A model generated the notes under the pieces. The model saw only the letters and a list, made by a program, of their open reading frames with translations. It was not told the origin of the DNA and searched no databases. From assembly GCA_949825065.1 (NCBI GenBank), contig OX463855.1, forward strand, positions 41,302,301 through 41,366,300: DNA of 64,000 bases, written 5' to 3'. Source of the stretch: Odontocerum albicorne. Its lineage: Eukaryota; Arthropoda; Insecta; Trichoptera; Odontoceridae. The position numbers and the translations under genes are program-made. Each line of letters starts with the position of its first letter. Within the stretch, counting starts at the first letter, position 1. Shown in pieces: positions 22,601-31,528 of this stretch.

Positions 22601-25600
22601 CTAACTAGACCATAGACACCGTCACATTTAGCACCAGTTGCTTATGTTTCAAGCATTTCGGCTTCTGCCACCTTGGTAGACTGCTGATGATTCTCTGTAG
22701 ACAGAATTCTGCCACCTCAAACTTCACATGGGAAGTACAAAAATGTTGTAATTACCGGTGAGTGTTGCAGTCCCTGGGCACTCCTCCAGAGCAGCGTGGC
22801 TCCGCAAAGGTCGATCATAGTTCCATCACGTAGCACATTACTCTCCGATGGCACAGGCTCCCCCTTGAGCTGTGCCGAGCGAGACTCCCGTAGCTGGAAC
22901 ACTGCCCCACCTACGCTAGCCTCGCGCCACAGCCCACATTGGGCGTCCCCGCCACAGAACTGCCCGCGGGGGTGCATTATCAGCACGCCATTTGTCGTCA
23001 GGCCGTCTATTTCATGGTTCTCTGTCCATTTTGTCGCTTTCTCCTGAAAAATTATAAAAACATTCATAAGTCCAAAGTGTAATATTTTTCTCAGGTTTGA
23101 TCTGTTCCAGAAGTCAAAGCCAAATGATAAAATAAGAGACCTGAAGCATACAGAAAATTAAAAGATATTAAAAATGATGAATCGACAACAGCAATGTTCA
23201 AGTACTTCATGCACTACTCAGGCATTCTCCAGTGGCGAACACAATTGATACGTTCCGGGCAAAAAGGCATAACCTTCAAATTGTAAATTCGACAGTAGGA
23301 AAAAAGCTATAAAATATAAGTACGAGGCATATCCAGAAAGTAAGTGTACTGAATTTTTGTAGGTTACAATTTTTTTTATTTAAACAAAAAAATTACGTGG
23401 TTACCGTAGTACATATGTAAGCTATTTTTCGACATAGTCGCCATTCCTCTCAATGCAGGTGGTGAAGCGGGGTATCAACTTTTTGATGCCTTCTTCGAAG
23501 TAGTTTCCCGCCAACCCCTCCGTCCACTTCTCCACCTCCTCCTTTACCTCCTCGTCGGTTGAAAACCTTTTTCCACCCATGTGCAGCTTCAGGGAGGTAA
23601 AGAGATAGTAATCTGAAGGTGCTGGGTCAGGGGAATGCGCGGGATGGTTCAGGACATCCCATTTAAACGAGGCGAGCAGTTCCTTCGTGGCGTTGGCCGT
23701 GTGTGGTCTGGCATTGTCGTGCAGCAGGCAGACTCCCTTTGTCAGCATGCCTCTCCTCTTGTTCTGAATCGCCCTCCGCAATTTTTTTAGGGTCTCACAG
23801 TATCTTGCAGAGTTGATGGTCTCCCCTTGAGGCATATATTCAATTAAAATTATGCCTTGAGAGTCCCAAAACACGGATGCCATAATTTTCTGAAATGGCT
23901 GAAATTGTGGTTTTGAACTTTTTGGCGGAGGGTGAAGAGGTGTGACGTGACCGTTTTTAAACTCGCGACACCACTTGTACACACTCGTACGATTCATAGC
24001 TTTATCACCATATGCAGTTTTCACCTCATTATAAACCTCAACCGGAGGTTTTCCCTTCCAAACGAGATAACGGATGACGCCGCGTATTTCCCACTCGGGA
24101 GATTGGATTGACATTTTTCACGAAACGTGTTGTCGCGTCGACACTTCTCAACGTACTGACCTCGAACCGGTCTCGTTGCGGAGGGGAAGGGTCAGGCTAC
24201 ACGGAAGTGTAGCCAACATGTCGAAAATAAAATCCATCCGGTCGTGAGAGCCTCAGTACACTTACTTTCTGGATACGCATAGTATTTAATAATTTATTTC
24301 CATGTACGGACTATCAATTATGACATGTGTTTCCAGAAGGAGGCAATAGAGATCCTAGCGTCCTATCATTTCCAAAAATCAGGTTGTATATAGAGCATGT
24401 TTATATTATATGTTCCTGATAAATATACCCATGCAAGAAATCACAGTCTTTTCTACATACCAACTTACAGGACGAATATCATGGCTAAACACTCAGTCAC
24501 GCGTGGTATAGAGACATTGAACCAACTGAATGACACTGTTGATATATTCTCGGTACCGTCTAGCAGTATGAGAAGAATCATGGCTGATATTCTTCCTAAT
24601 GAATAAGCTAACTAGAAGCAGACCCTCTTTGTGTAACAGGAGAAATAATCCTGATGATCGGGCATTCGTTTTAAAAACCCCGGTATATTTGCATGTTTTC
24701 CAAATGGGCCAAAGCAGTTCCAGGTATCATCTTTTCAAAGAACTCCACCCAGACGTCAGTTGTTTTTTTTTCCATTTCAGAAAACGTGCTTTATCTAGAT
24801 TTATACGTATATTTTTAGTATTTAAATGTACGTATAAACATGCAGCATATTTAAGATTTTCAAAAAACGCAGTACACAACCCAGTGGGTTTATCAACTGA
24901 TCAAAAAGATAATAAAATCAGTGTGTGAAAAACCCAGACTGAGATGTTTTTTGACTCAAAACTTCCAGCTATAAGAGAAACTTTCTACCAAATACAATAA
25001 ATCAGAGTTTCCCAAACTTTTGTGGTTTACCAACCCCTTTTTAAAGATCATTATTTCCAGCGCCCCCCTTGGAAATTTTTAATCTCTATCTCAACTTATA
25101 ATAAAATTGAAACAGTTGATTGTGATTTAAGATTTCTCATGTATTTATTGTATTACTAGCTGTACCCGGCCACGCGTAGCTGTGGCTCAGTTTGGTTAAA
25201 TGGAAAAGAAAGAAAAGAGAAATGCTTGTGGGTATACAATATTTTTTATGTCTTTCAGCCACTCTCAGTCTGTCGCGTTCATTGCCGTGCTCGCAAATGA
25301 TCGCATCACTCGAAGAGGTCAATTCACAATATGATTTGAATTCAAATGAAAGATCGATTGCACTGAAAAAGAAGAAAGAAAGTTATAACAAAAACATATA
25401 AAATTGCGAAACATTAAAAAAGGAACTGAATAATATTGTTAAGTTCGTAGACGTCTTTGTTCTTGGCGGCATGAATAGCTCGTTCACTCAGCCAATCGTG
25501 GTTCTTATAATTGATTTGAATATAGGGAAATACTTTTTCAACAAATTCTTCTTTTGACGTCACAATCAGTGATACAGCAGTATTTTCGCAAATACGTCAT

Positions 25601-26236
25601 TTTGACATAACGTGACGAAAGCATTTAACGTTGTAGCCGGTGGATTCAGGGCTATTTGTTGCACATTTGCAGCTGTGAAATAAACGCGTTGTCCATTTTC
25701 TAGATGTGCTGCTAAGTGAACAACAGCTGGACTTCGTTCATGTATGGGAAATGAAAGAATTTGCCATACATCTTCATTGCTGCTTATGTATCTTCCAAGC
25801 CTGATACTGTGCGATTTCATCGATATTTATGACCGCATTCCCATCCCGCATTCTGGTTGCACGCCAAAAACTGCCATGTAACTGCCTTTATTCATGTATT
25901 GTACTTACAAATGTATTTGATCGATTTAACGGGGTTACAGTATTTACCAACCAGGCCACATATTTCAATATTGATCTATAAAAATGGTTGATTAGCAACT
26001 ATTGATGTAATTTCATAAAAAAAAATCAGAATGATACTTACACCAAGAAATATATTCCTAGAAGTATCAAAGCCGGCTGCGTATATCCGACACGTGCTCT
26101 GCTCGTCCCGGTCAGCGAGGATCCGGCAAGCAAAGCGGGAAATGGTGCTCTGCAGCACCTTGGCCTCCCCAGTCTTGTCTCCCGCCACAGTGTCCATCAC
26201 CACAAAGTCGATGGGTGACTCGGACGATCTGCCGAT
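16558..26236 (-). CDS. Pli: Pellino-family E3 ubiquitin ligase, 3' five coding exons
   Basis: Pellino proteins are RING-type ubiquitin ligases in Toll/IL-1 signalling that bind phosphorylated IRAK/Pelle through a cryptic FHA domain and ubiquitinate partners in the cytoplasm. Five exons, 26236-26042, 23043-22756, 21506-21344, 20452-20275 and 16684-16558, join in frame (phases 0, 0, 1, 2) to give about 316 residues and a TGA stop. They supply FHA landmarks (IGRSSESPIDFVV, IDLCGATLLWR) and a complete RING-like domain (RPQCPVG, LKCGHVQGHHDWG, QCPMC, FNPCGH, ICPFC). All donors and acceptors are GT/AG. Family members are about 420 aa, so roughly 100 N-terminal residues are missing; I did not find their exons upstream. 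The introns are filled with transposons, but every exon is uninterrupted, so the gene looks functional. Confidence 0.95.
16765..17883. repeat. 85/86-bp satellite, about 13 copies
   Basis: The unit contains TTTTTATCCAGGG, TTAATCACCAGGTGTTGTGT and TATCTTTACACCTCAAACAC. The 1-bp length difference comes from GGGTTTCAA versus GGGCTTTCAA. Each unit contains AGGTGT...ACACCT as a short inverted pair. Copies are highly similar, indicating recent amplification inside a host intron. Confidence 0.95.
17935..18195 (-). mobile_element. mariner family Z end fragment or MITE
   Basis: It starts with ACACATCGATCAATAAGTCC after TA (17933-17934), the same terminus as at 45902, 46937 and 47915. The interior (minus strand CTECTWTGVFDIFSISNHIV) shows no transposase motif. 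The far end is unclear; TTTCCGGACAACCTA near 18185 may be an unrelated terminus. Confidence 0.55.
18431..18652. repeat. 55-bp tandem repeat, 4 copies
   Basis: The unit contains TTAAAACAGGGAGATCAACA and CAAGTATGTACAAGCAAAGT. Three copies are near identical, and the fourth differs by AAAGGAAGATC and a small deletion. Non-coding. Confidence 0.9.
18687..20016 (+). mobile_element. mariner family A, copy 2 (near full length, frameshifted)
   Basis: The element is 1330 bp, flanked by TA (18685-18686, 20017-20018), with inverted ends beginning CGAGGCGTATCCAGAAAG. It is the longest copy of family A here and carries both transposase halves. It sits in a Pellino intron in the orientation opposite to the gene. 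Confidence 0.95.
18855..19917 (+). pseudogene. mariner A transposase with a 2-bp frameshift
   Basis: The ATG at 18855 gives MSIQSPAKCEIRGVIRYLVW and the helix-turn-helix region, then SGRPSIVTDE and RKLSARRVLKQLTDQHKLNR. Near 19280 two bases (AG) are missing compared with the copies at 3072 and 32152, which shifts the frame. The second frame resumes at FLRRCKL and carries TGDETW (first Asp), LLHDNARPHTANATKE (second Asp) and HSPDLAPSDYYLF (third Asp), to a C-terminal GDYVEK. Apart from this lesion all parts of a DD34D transposase of about 345 aa are present. Confidence 0.93.
20275..20452 (-). CDS. Pli: Pellino exon (RING middle part)
   Basis: The acceptor ATTGTAG precedes 20452 and the donor GTTAGT follows 20275. 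It encodes GHHDWGRDKESGARQCPMC, then GLEPAFYVDSGPPTFAFNP and CGHMATEKTVK. CPMC and PCGH provide zinc ligands of the RING-like domain. Confidence 0.95.
20453..21343 (-). other. Pellino intron (0.9 kb)
   Basis: AT-rich intron with donor GTGAGT. No transposon ends were recognised inside. Confidence 0.8.
21344..21506 (-). CDS. Pli: Pellino exon (linker and start of RING-like domain)
   Basis: The acceptor TTGTTTCAG precedes 21506 and the donor GTGAGT follows 21344. It encodes TKRDLEKLVDEINAGRPQCP, VGLNTLVIPRKPAAAHSLDQ and QPYVYLKCGHVQ, plus the first base of a Gly codon. RPQCPVG and the CGH motif are hallmarks of Pellino. Confidence 0.95.
21746..22270 (-). repeat. three tandem 175-bp copies of a LINE C-terminal fragment
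   Basis: Exactly 3 x 175 bp. Each unit, read on the minus strand, encodes STECDCMDKQDSQHLLVCP, then GQDLIDANGRA and YWKHAPQSI. This is a Cys-Cys-His-Cys-type segment (CxC..QHLLxCP) found near the C-terminus of insect non-LTR retrotransposon polyproteins. The copies are almost identical. They lie in a Pellino intron (21507-22755). Confidence 0.88.
22756..23043 (-). CDS. Pli: Pellino exon (second half of FHA domain)
   Basis: The acceptor TTTTTCAG precedes 23043 and the donor GTAATT follows 22756. It is exactly 96 codons, phase 0 at both ends. It encodes EKATKWTENHEIDGLTTNGV, LIMHPRGQFCGG, GLWREASVGGAVFQLRESRS and TMIDLCGATLLWRSAQGL. These are strongly conserved Pellino FHA segments. Confidence 0.96.
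23323..24282 (-). mobile_element. mariner family A, copy 3 (internally deleted but open)
   Basis: Family A inverted ends with TA at 23321-23322 and 24283-24284; the right end is worn (GCATAGTA). A deletion fuses the first helix-turn-helix to the catalytic region and keeps a single 230-codon frame. The breakpoint (FKNGH joined to VTPLHPPP) is shared with the copy at 63132. This copy lacks the 22-bp deletion present in copies 1, 4 and 5. Confidence 0.93.
23422..24114 (-). pseudogene. deletion-derivative mariner A protein (230 aa)
   Basis: The ATG at 24114 gives MSIQSPEWEIRGVIRYLVWK, then a helix-turn-helix to CREFKNG, a junction peptide (HVTPLHPPPKSSKPQFQP) read out of the original frame, and KIMASVFWD. 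It continues with LLHDNARPHTANATKE (second Asp), HSPDPAPSDYYLF (third Asp) and the C-terminus GDYVEK. The first catalytic Asp (DETW) is lost, so it cannot cut DNA. A DNA-binding N-terminus is kept. Whether the protein is made is unknown. Confidence 0.88.
24425..24606 (+). pseudogene. LINE 3'-end ORF fragment (family C), copy 1
   Basis: It reads HARNHSLFYIPTYRTNIMAK, HSVTRGIETLNQLNDTVDIF and RRIMADILPNE, then a stop. This pattern (R.H..F..P..RTN.....SV.R....N) is the usual end of insect CR1/Jockey-like reverse-transcriptase ORFs. A second copy lies at 35640-35826. Confidence 0.75.
25153..25830 (-). pseudogene. Helitron replicase/helicase remnant
   Basis: On the minus strand from the ATG at 25820: IRLGRYISSNEDVWQILSFP, IHERSPAVVHLAAHLENGQR and VYFTAANVQQIALNPPATTL. 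This matches the conserved RYISSNEAVWRILSFPIHER block of animal Helitron proteins. After a stop, another frame (about 25566-25425) reads SKEEFVEKVFPYIQINYKNH and LSERAIHAAKNKDVYELNN, resembling the PIF1-type helicase C-terminal part (RAIL.P.N..V..IN). The piece between them is deleted. CTAGCTGTACCCGGCC near 25157 marks an element edge. It lies in a Pellino intron, with the same orientation as the gene. Confidence 0.82.
26042..26236 (-). CDS. Pli: Pellino exon (first half of FHA domain)
   Basis: The acceptor TTTATTCACAG precedes 26236 and the donor GTAAGT follows 26042. It is 65 codons, phase 0 at both ends. It encodes IGRSSESPIDFVVMDTVAGD, AKVLQSTISRFACRILADRD and CRIYAAGFDTSRNIFLG. The IGRS.ESPIDFVV stretch is the FHA phosphopeptide-binding region. 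Upstream exons were not identified. Confidence 0.95.
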
Positions 26237-26584
26237 CTGTGAATAAATAAATACATTGTACGACAGAACTGTGATTTTTGTGATATGTGGACCATTGTAT
26301 GTATGTATATAAAATTTCATAGGATGATTTCAAACAATATTGAATGAAATTAGAACATGCTTTAAAATTCAACATTGGTGCATCCCTACATAAATAATTT
26401 TGATATATTTTTTCTTCACATTGGCGATACTGTCTATGAAGTAAATTTTAGTTTTCAGCCATATTGGACGGGCAGCTTGTCTTTGACGGGCAATTATTTA
26501 CAAGGCATTTTGGCACATGAGCGATTTTTTCATTTAAAAAAAGGCTGTAGGAATATTTTTTTTAATTCTACGCCATTTACGAGA

Positions 26585-26903
26585 AACAATCCGAAGTAAA
26601 CTACGAGAACTGGATTTTGCACCACGTAATGCACCAGTTCAAACTTTTTGGCCAAAACCAACACCATCGTGATGCCATAGCCACCATATTCATTCATTGT
26701 CCTTTCATTCCAGATAAAGAGGTCGTTGAAAGGACAAAGTTTTGCGACCTCAAAGGAGATAAAGGCAAAATCGCCGGGTAAGCTAAAAAGTGCCAACAAG
26801 TGTTTTCTACAAATGTTTTACGGATTGGAAAAAACATTGGCAAAAGTGTATTTTATCCTATGGGGACTACTTTGAAGGGGGCAATATTAATATTAATGAT
26901 TAA
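26585..26903 (+). pseudogene. Tc1/mariner transposase C-terminal remnant
   Basis: The plus strand reads FQIKRSLKGQSFATSKEIKA. After a frame change it reads CFTDWKKHWQKCILSYGDYF, EGGNININD and a TAA at 26901. This is the C-terminus of an insect transposase of the GDYFEG type, related to the element at 12149-13078. The N-terminal and catalytic parts are unrecognisable. An AT-rich tail leads into the 26-bp repeat. Confidence 0.75.
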
Positions 26904-26946
26904 ATAAATAATTTTTGATAAAAATTAAGATTCTCATTATTTTTTT

Positions 26947-27129
26947 GAAAAACCTAGTATTTCTTGTTTATTGAAAAACCTAGTATTTCTTGTTTATTGA
27001 AAAACCTAGTATTTCTTGTTTATTGAAAAACCTAGTATTTCTTGTTTATTGAAAAACCTAGTATTTCTTGTTTATTGAAAAACCTAGTATTTCTTGTTTA
27101 TTGAAAAACCTAGTATTTCTTGTTTATTG
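26947..27129. repeat. 26-bp tandem repeat, 7 copies
   Basis: Perfect head-to-tail copies of a unit containing GAAAAACCTAGTATTTCTTG. The repeated GAAAAACCTAGTATTT is also the sort of sequence seen at a mariner right end, so the array may have grown from the terminus of the element at 26585-26903. Confidence 0.92.
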
Positions 27130-27429
27130 TTATTATTTAAAAAAAGTTGTATTATTTCTCAAATAAATAAACAAAAATAAAATAACAGTAACATAACATT
27201 TCTAGGGATGTCATTCTTAAAAAATTTGACAACCAATGTAAGTACGAGACTATCAATATTATTTATAAAGTATGTATTTGAGTTGTTCCTTCAGAAAAGA
27301 GTTGACTTTTGAGGTTGATTTTTTCCTCATCTAATAAATTGACTGTTCCAAATCAATCCAATAGGATGGGATATTATGATAGAGCTTTTGACGTTGCAGA
27401 TCCTGTGGTTTGGAATAGTCTGCCTCTTA

Positions 27430-27952
27430 GGCCGAGGCCACACAGATAAGAGCCTCGCTTGGTGCTTAGAGCTACGCTGCGAGTTAGGCGACATATCCTA
27501 GCGAACTAACGCACCGCATACTATCGCAATGGCCACACTGCACGCTTCGCGCCACGCTACATGATGATTAGTCACCGAGTGAATCTCCTAGCGAACAGAG
27601 GTGTTGGTTAGTTTTATTGTATCACCAAGTGATTTTACAAGATGGCGGAAGTTTTAATAATAGCTGTGTATAAAAGGGAGCCTTTGTGGAACACATCGAG
27701 CAAATTATGCAAAAATGTACCTGTAATAAAATCACTTTGGAATGAAGTTGCGCAGGAAGTAAATAAAGATGGTAAGTTGTAATGAAATTGGTTAGTTTTG
27801 AGAGTCGCATAGTTTGTTGACTCAACCGCTCCCAAATGTCAAATGAATTTGTGCAAAGCACTTTGGTGTGGCCAAGCATGAAGTCACTTAGTATATTAGT
27901 CACGTAACACCTTGCTTAGCACCTAACAAAGCAATTTGGTGTGGTCTCGACC
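27430..27952. mobile_element. PIF/Harbinger-like non-autonomous element, copy 1
   Basis: The ends are GGCCGAGGCCACAC and GTGTGGTCTCGACC (inverted), flanked by TTA on both sides (27427-27429, 27953-27955). A 3-bp TTA duplication is the PIF/Harbinger signature. The interior has an exon with a MADF-like reading frame (27642-27771). An inverted relative lies at 48435-48935. Confidence 0.8.
27642..27771 (+). pseudogene. MADF-like first exon inside a Harbinger-like MITE
   Basis: ATG at 27642: MAEVLIIAVYKREPLWNTSS, then KSLWNEVAQEVNKDG, ending at the consensus donor GTAAGT (27772-27777). The pattern LI.AV...P.LW....K......K..W..V is the start of a MADF DNA-binding domain. Autonomous PIF/Harbinger elements encode a second, MADF/Myb-like protein, so this is probably its first exon retained in a deleted copy. 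Downstream exons are absent. The related exon at 48745-48616 is also open. Confidence 0.7.
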
Positions 27953-28044
27953 TTAGTGTTACATATATGGGTGGCGTGTGTAGCTTTAGGAAGCACTTGA
28001 AGAAGACCCTTTTTGGGAGGTCTTATAAAAAATTATGACACTAC

Positions 28045-28759
28045 ATACATACACGACACAACTTCCCTCTGTAAGTTTTCTGCGATTTTCTTACCAAATA
28101 TGTTTTTTTTAACATATGCAGACTGGCTGCAGCTACACCCTTCTTATTCGTACACTCAACTTATTTTCAATCTATCAATAATAGTGGCTATGAGCACCGA
28201 GTTAGTGCCCTTGATGAGTATCAATTGTGGCATAGAGCCAAATCAGCCTATCCAATAAAACCTAAAAAAATGAGTTAGTGTTAAAATTAGAGTCACACGT
28301 TTCTTTATAAGCCAAAAGTGCCTTTACTTCAAAATTCTAAATGGTAGGTACTACTGCTGCCATCTATCATTTTTTTTGGCAAAGCAATTTTCGTAATATA
28401 CTTTTATGCTAAATTTGCCTATCAAACAAAAAAAACGTTAATCATCAAATAATCTTGTCATAATATTAGATTAATTTTTTTTTTATTGTTGTAGTTTTAG
28501 AATGTATCTGTTCAATGAATAAAGAACATTAATTACACAACATTTGATTTATAATAACCCATAGACTTTGAGCTCCATTATCTCATTTCAACATATTCGT
28601 TGTATAGGCTGGTTTGGCACTTCGCCACTTAACTGTACTTAACTCTTAATAATTCCTCTAAATTTGCCAACCACCTTTTACCACTGGACCATAGTTTTAA
28701 TACTACATATTTTGTGATATGAAATATGAATATAAACAAAGGCAAAACAAAATGAATGG
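28045..28759. other. unassigned AT-rich region
   Basis: I see no recognisable gene, tandem array or element end here. Confidence 0.45.
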
Positions 28760-29266
28760 TTGCTGGAAGAGAGGACGTGACCGCGAGTGTTGTTCTGGAT
28801 GGCGTCAGTGTTGAGCAAGTGAAGGAGTTTGTTTACTTGGGCAGCAGATTTTCCCAAGATGGGTGATCAAAGGCAGAAATAATAAGTAGGGTCCAACAGG
28901 CAAGAGTTGCTTTCAACAAGAAATCCAAGATATTTGAATCTCCTTACATTGATATCAATGTTAGGAAGAATTTAGTGACGACTCTTGTCTGGAGTGTGCT
29001 GCTGTATGGCTGCGAAACGTGGAACATCAGCCAGAGCGAGTCCAGGTGTCTGGCTGCCTTTGAGATGTGGTGCTACAGGCGCATGGCCCATTGGTCAGAT
29101 CACATCCGAAACGACGAGGTATTGAGCGGGGTTGGATAAACAAGGCAACTCCTAAATAGAGTTGCCCAACAACGATCCAGTTGGATAGGTCATAGCATCA
29201 GGCACCCAGGCCTGCTCCTTACCATTGTCGAGGGAATGATTGAGGGCAATAACCATAGAGATCCCC
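28760..29266 (+). pseudogene. LINE reverse-transcriptase C-terminal fragment (family S)
   Basis: Plus strand: VEQVKEFVYLGSRFSQDG, a stop, RVQQARVAFNKKSKIFES, TLVWSVLLYGCETWNISQSE and LAAFEMWCYRRMAHWSDHIR, with several stops. These are the post-palm segments of an insect non-LTR element. The same family is at 58990-59575. The last part of the ORF has been amplified into the following 134-bp array. Confidence 0.82.
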
Positions 29267-29802
29267 CTAGATATAGCTACATGGACCGGGTGATCCGGGA
29301 TGTGCGCTGTGGCAGCTACTAGCAGATGAAGAGACTGGCGGATGACAGAGATGAGTGGAGGGATTGAGTGCTTGGTGCAGACCAATCCTAGGATTGTAAC
29401 CTAGATATAGCTACATGGACCGGGTGATCTGGGATGTGCGCTGTGGCAGCAACCAGGAGATGAAGAGACTGGAGGATGACAGAGATGAGTGGAGGGATCG
29501 AGTGCTTGGTGCAGACCAATCCTAGGATTGTAATCTAGATATAGCTACATGGACCGGGTGATCTGGGATGTGCGCTATGGCAGCTACCAGGAGATGAAGA
29601 GACTGGCGGATGACAGAGATGAGTGGAGGGATCGAGTGCTTGGTGCAGACCAATCCTAGGATTGTAATCTAGATATAGCTACATGGACCGGGTGATCCGG
29701 GATGTGCGATGTGGCAGCTACCAGGAGATGAAGAGACTGGCGGATAACAGAGACGAGTGGAGGGATCGAGTGCTTGGTGCAGAACAATCCTAGGATTTTA
29801 AC
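29267..29802 (+). repeat. 134-bp tandem repeat x4 derived from the LINE 3' end
   Basis: Units start at 29267, 29401, 29535 and 29669, exactly 134 bp apart. Each encodes YSYMDRVIRDVRCGS and MKRLADDRDEWRDRVLGADQ, followed by S and a stop: the terminal ORF and 3' end of LINE family S. Differences between units are few, so the expansion is recent relative to the LINE decay. Confidence 0.92.
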
Positions 29803-30237
29803 CCAGAAAAAAAAAGTGATAATTCTATATAATATAAAAAAAAGGCATATGGAAAATTATGAAATCCAAAATGAGATAATAACGTTAAGAAAAAATATTA
29901 TCAAGTCATACATTCCTAACACGTCAGCACTTCTTTCCACTAGAGACACCTCCCACCGTGCACCCTTCTTACAACCCTTAGGATAAATAGGTTAAGTATT
30001 AGATCTAACGTTTAGTTTGTCTGACAAAGAGCTCGGTAAAAGAATTTGAAACTCGAATCTAGATAAAAATATCCTATTAGTAAAATTAACAAAGTAATTT
30101 TTATCATTGTTTAATATACAAAGCATATCACTTCAAGAATTCAAGTATCTAAATTATCTTATTATCTCCAAGGTTTATTTAAGATATTAAGATTAAATAA
30201 TGACTAACCGAGATAATCACCGATAATACTCGATATA
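29803..30237. other. unassigned AT-rich region
   Basis: No gene or repeat was recognised between the LINE array and the next mariner. Confidence 0.45.
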
Positions 30238-31528
30238 CGAGGGTAGTCCCAAAATTACCCGACCTAACAAAGAAAACACAAAAAATTTGGGAAAAATATT
30301 TTTATTTCTCAACATAGTCTCCTTTCAGCTCGACACACTTTTCCCAGTGATGTTCAATAGCTTCGATACCCTGTTTATAGTGAGAACCGTCGAGCTCCTC
30401 AAAATAGCCATCAACCGCAGACAACCACCTCTTCATTGTTGGCAAATCTTTTACCACCGAGCCACTTTTTCAAGTTTGGAAAAAGAAAATAATCCGAGGG
30501 GCTAAATCTGGTGAATAGGGTGCGTGAGGAAGCTATTCGAACTTTAATTCATTGATTTTGGCCACCGCGATAACGGATGTGTGAACTGGTGCATTGTCTT
30601 GATGAAACAACACTTTCTTTTTCGCCAAATGCGGCCGTTTTTTTTTTATTTCATCACTCAAACGCTGCAATACGTTCGCATAATACTCGCCATTGATTGT
30701 TTTTTCTTTTTGAAGATAATCAATGAAAATTATCCCACGCGCATCCCAAAAAACTGACGCCATGACCTTGCCTGCAGATGGGTCTGTCTTCGCCTTTTTT
30801 GGAGCCGATTCTTCCCTTTTAGTCCATTGTTTTGACTGTTCCTTCGTCTCAGGTGTGAAGTGATGGACCCATGTTTCATCCATGGTTATGAATCGACGCA
30901 AAAACTCGGCTTTATCGCTGTGAAACATCGCCAAACACTCGATTGAAACATCCTCACGATGCTGTTTTTGTTCCATTGTGAGCAATGGCGGCACCCATCT
31001 TGCGCACAGCTTTCTCATGTCCAAATTTTCAGTCAATATGCGATGTACAGCACTTTTTGAAATGCCTACCATGTCTGCTAGCTCGCGCATTTTCAATCGA
31101 CGGTCATCCAATACCATTTTGTGGATTTTCTTTACCATTTCTGACGTGGTCACCTCATTTGGTCGACCACTGCGATGTTCGTCTTGGCAGCTCGTACGGC
31201 CTCGTTTAAACTCTGCCACACAATATTTTACTGTTGTAAACGAAGGAGCAGACTCCCCCAGAGTAGAATCTAGCTCGGCTTTGATATTGGTTGGACTTAG
31301 ACCTTCCAAATGAAAGTATTGTATCACATAACGATGCCCAATTTTTCCATGTTTACAAATTCACTGAGTGCGTTCACTATTGATGGCTGCCAAACAAATA
31401 CTAAACAACGTAGCGTCTTAAAACTTGAAACTTAAGCTTTATAAGTTTAGTACTTTCTACCATAGTCATTTTTTAAAGCAACATCCGCCATCTATACGTC
31501 AGGTCGGGTACTTCTGGGACCACCCTCG
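30238..31528 (-). mobile_element. mariner family E (irritans-like), nearly full length
   Basis: The element is 1291 bp with ends CGAGGGTAGTCCCAAAA and CGAGGGTGGTCCCAGAA (inverted), flanked by TA (30236-30237, 31529-31530). It encodes most of a transposase on the minus strand, with several lesions. Confidence 0.93.
30302..31350 (-). pseudogene. mariner E transposase with multiple lesions
   Basis: The ATG at 31350 (MEKLGIV) runs into a stop; a one-base shift restores HRYVIQYFHLEGLSPTNIKA. The open part (to 30533) has two helix-turn-helix motifs with the linker SGRPNEVTTSE, then WVPPLLT, FITMDETWVHHF (first Asp) and LFHQDNAPVHT (second Asp). TAG follows INELKFE. Beyond it PHAPYSPDLAP is followed by at least two frame changes (third Asp region, KKWLGGKRF) and an intact C-terminus ending GDYVEK. 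There are four lesions in all, so the gene is dead. Confidence 0.93.

Larger units (their letters stand above)
23044..26041 (-). other. Pellino intron (3.0 kb) with mariner, LINE and Helitron insertions
   Basis: The donor GTAAGT follows the exon ending at 26042. It contains a mariner (23323-24282), a LINE 3' end (24425-24606) and a Helitron helicase remnant (25153-25830). A further run at 24660-25130 is unassigned. Confidence 0.85.
27360..28040 (+). pseudogene. LINE C-terminal fragment split by a Harbinger-like MITE
   Basis: Before the MITE the plus strand reads MGYYDRAFDVADPVVWNSLP. After it (27953 on) it reads CSFRKHLKKTLFGRSYKKL and a stop. Together they match the usual C-terminus of CR1/Jockey-like ORFs (F.V..P..WN.LP ... 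F...L...LF). The MITE lies exactly between the two halves, with TTA on each side. Confidence 0.78.

Noticed and set aside
27642..27771. A host MADF-domain gene
   Set aside because: The exon is enclosed by TTA-flanked inverted repeats and has an inverted relative in another element of the same kind, so it is transposon-borne.
28760..29266. A host reverse-transcriptase-like gene
   Set aside because: There are multiple in-frame stops and a LINE 3' terminus; it is ordinary retrotransposon debris. The same holds for 6283, 40145, 42300, 48000 and 58990.
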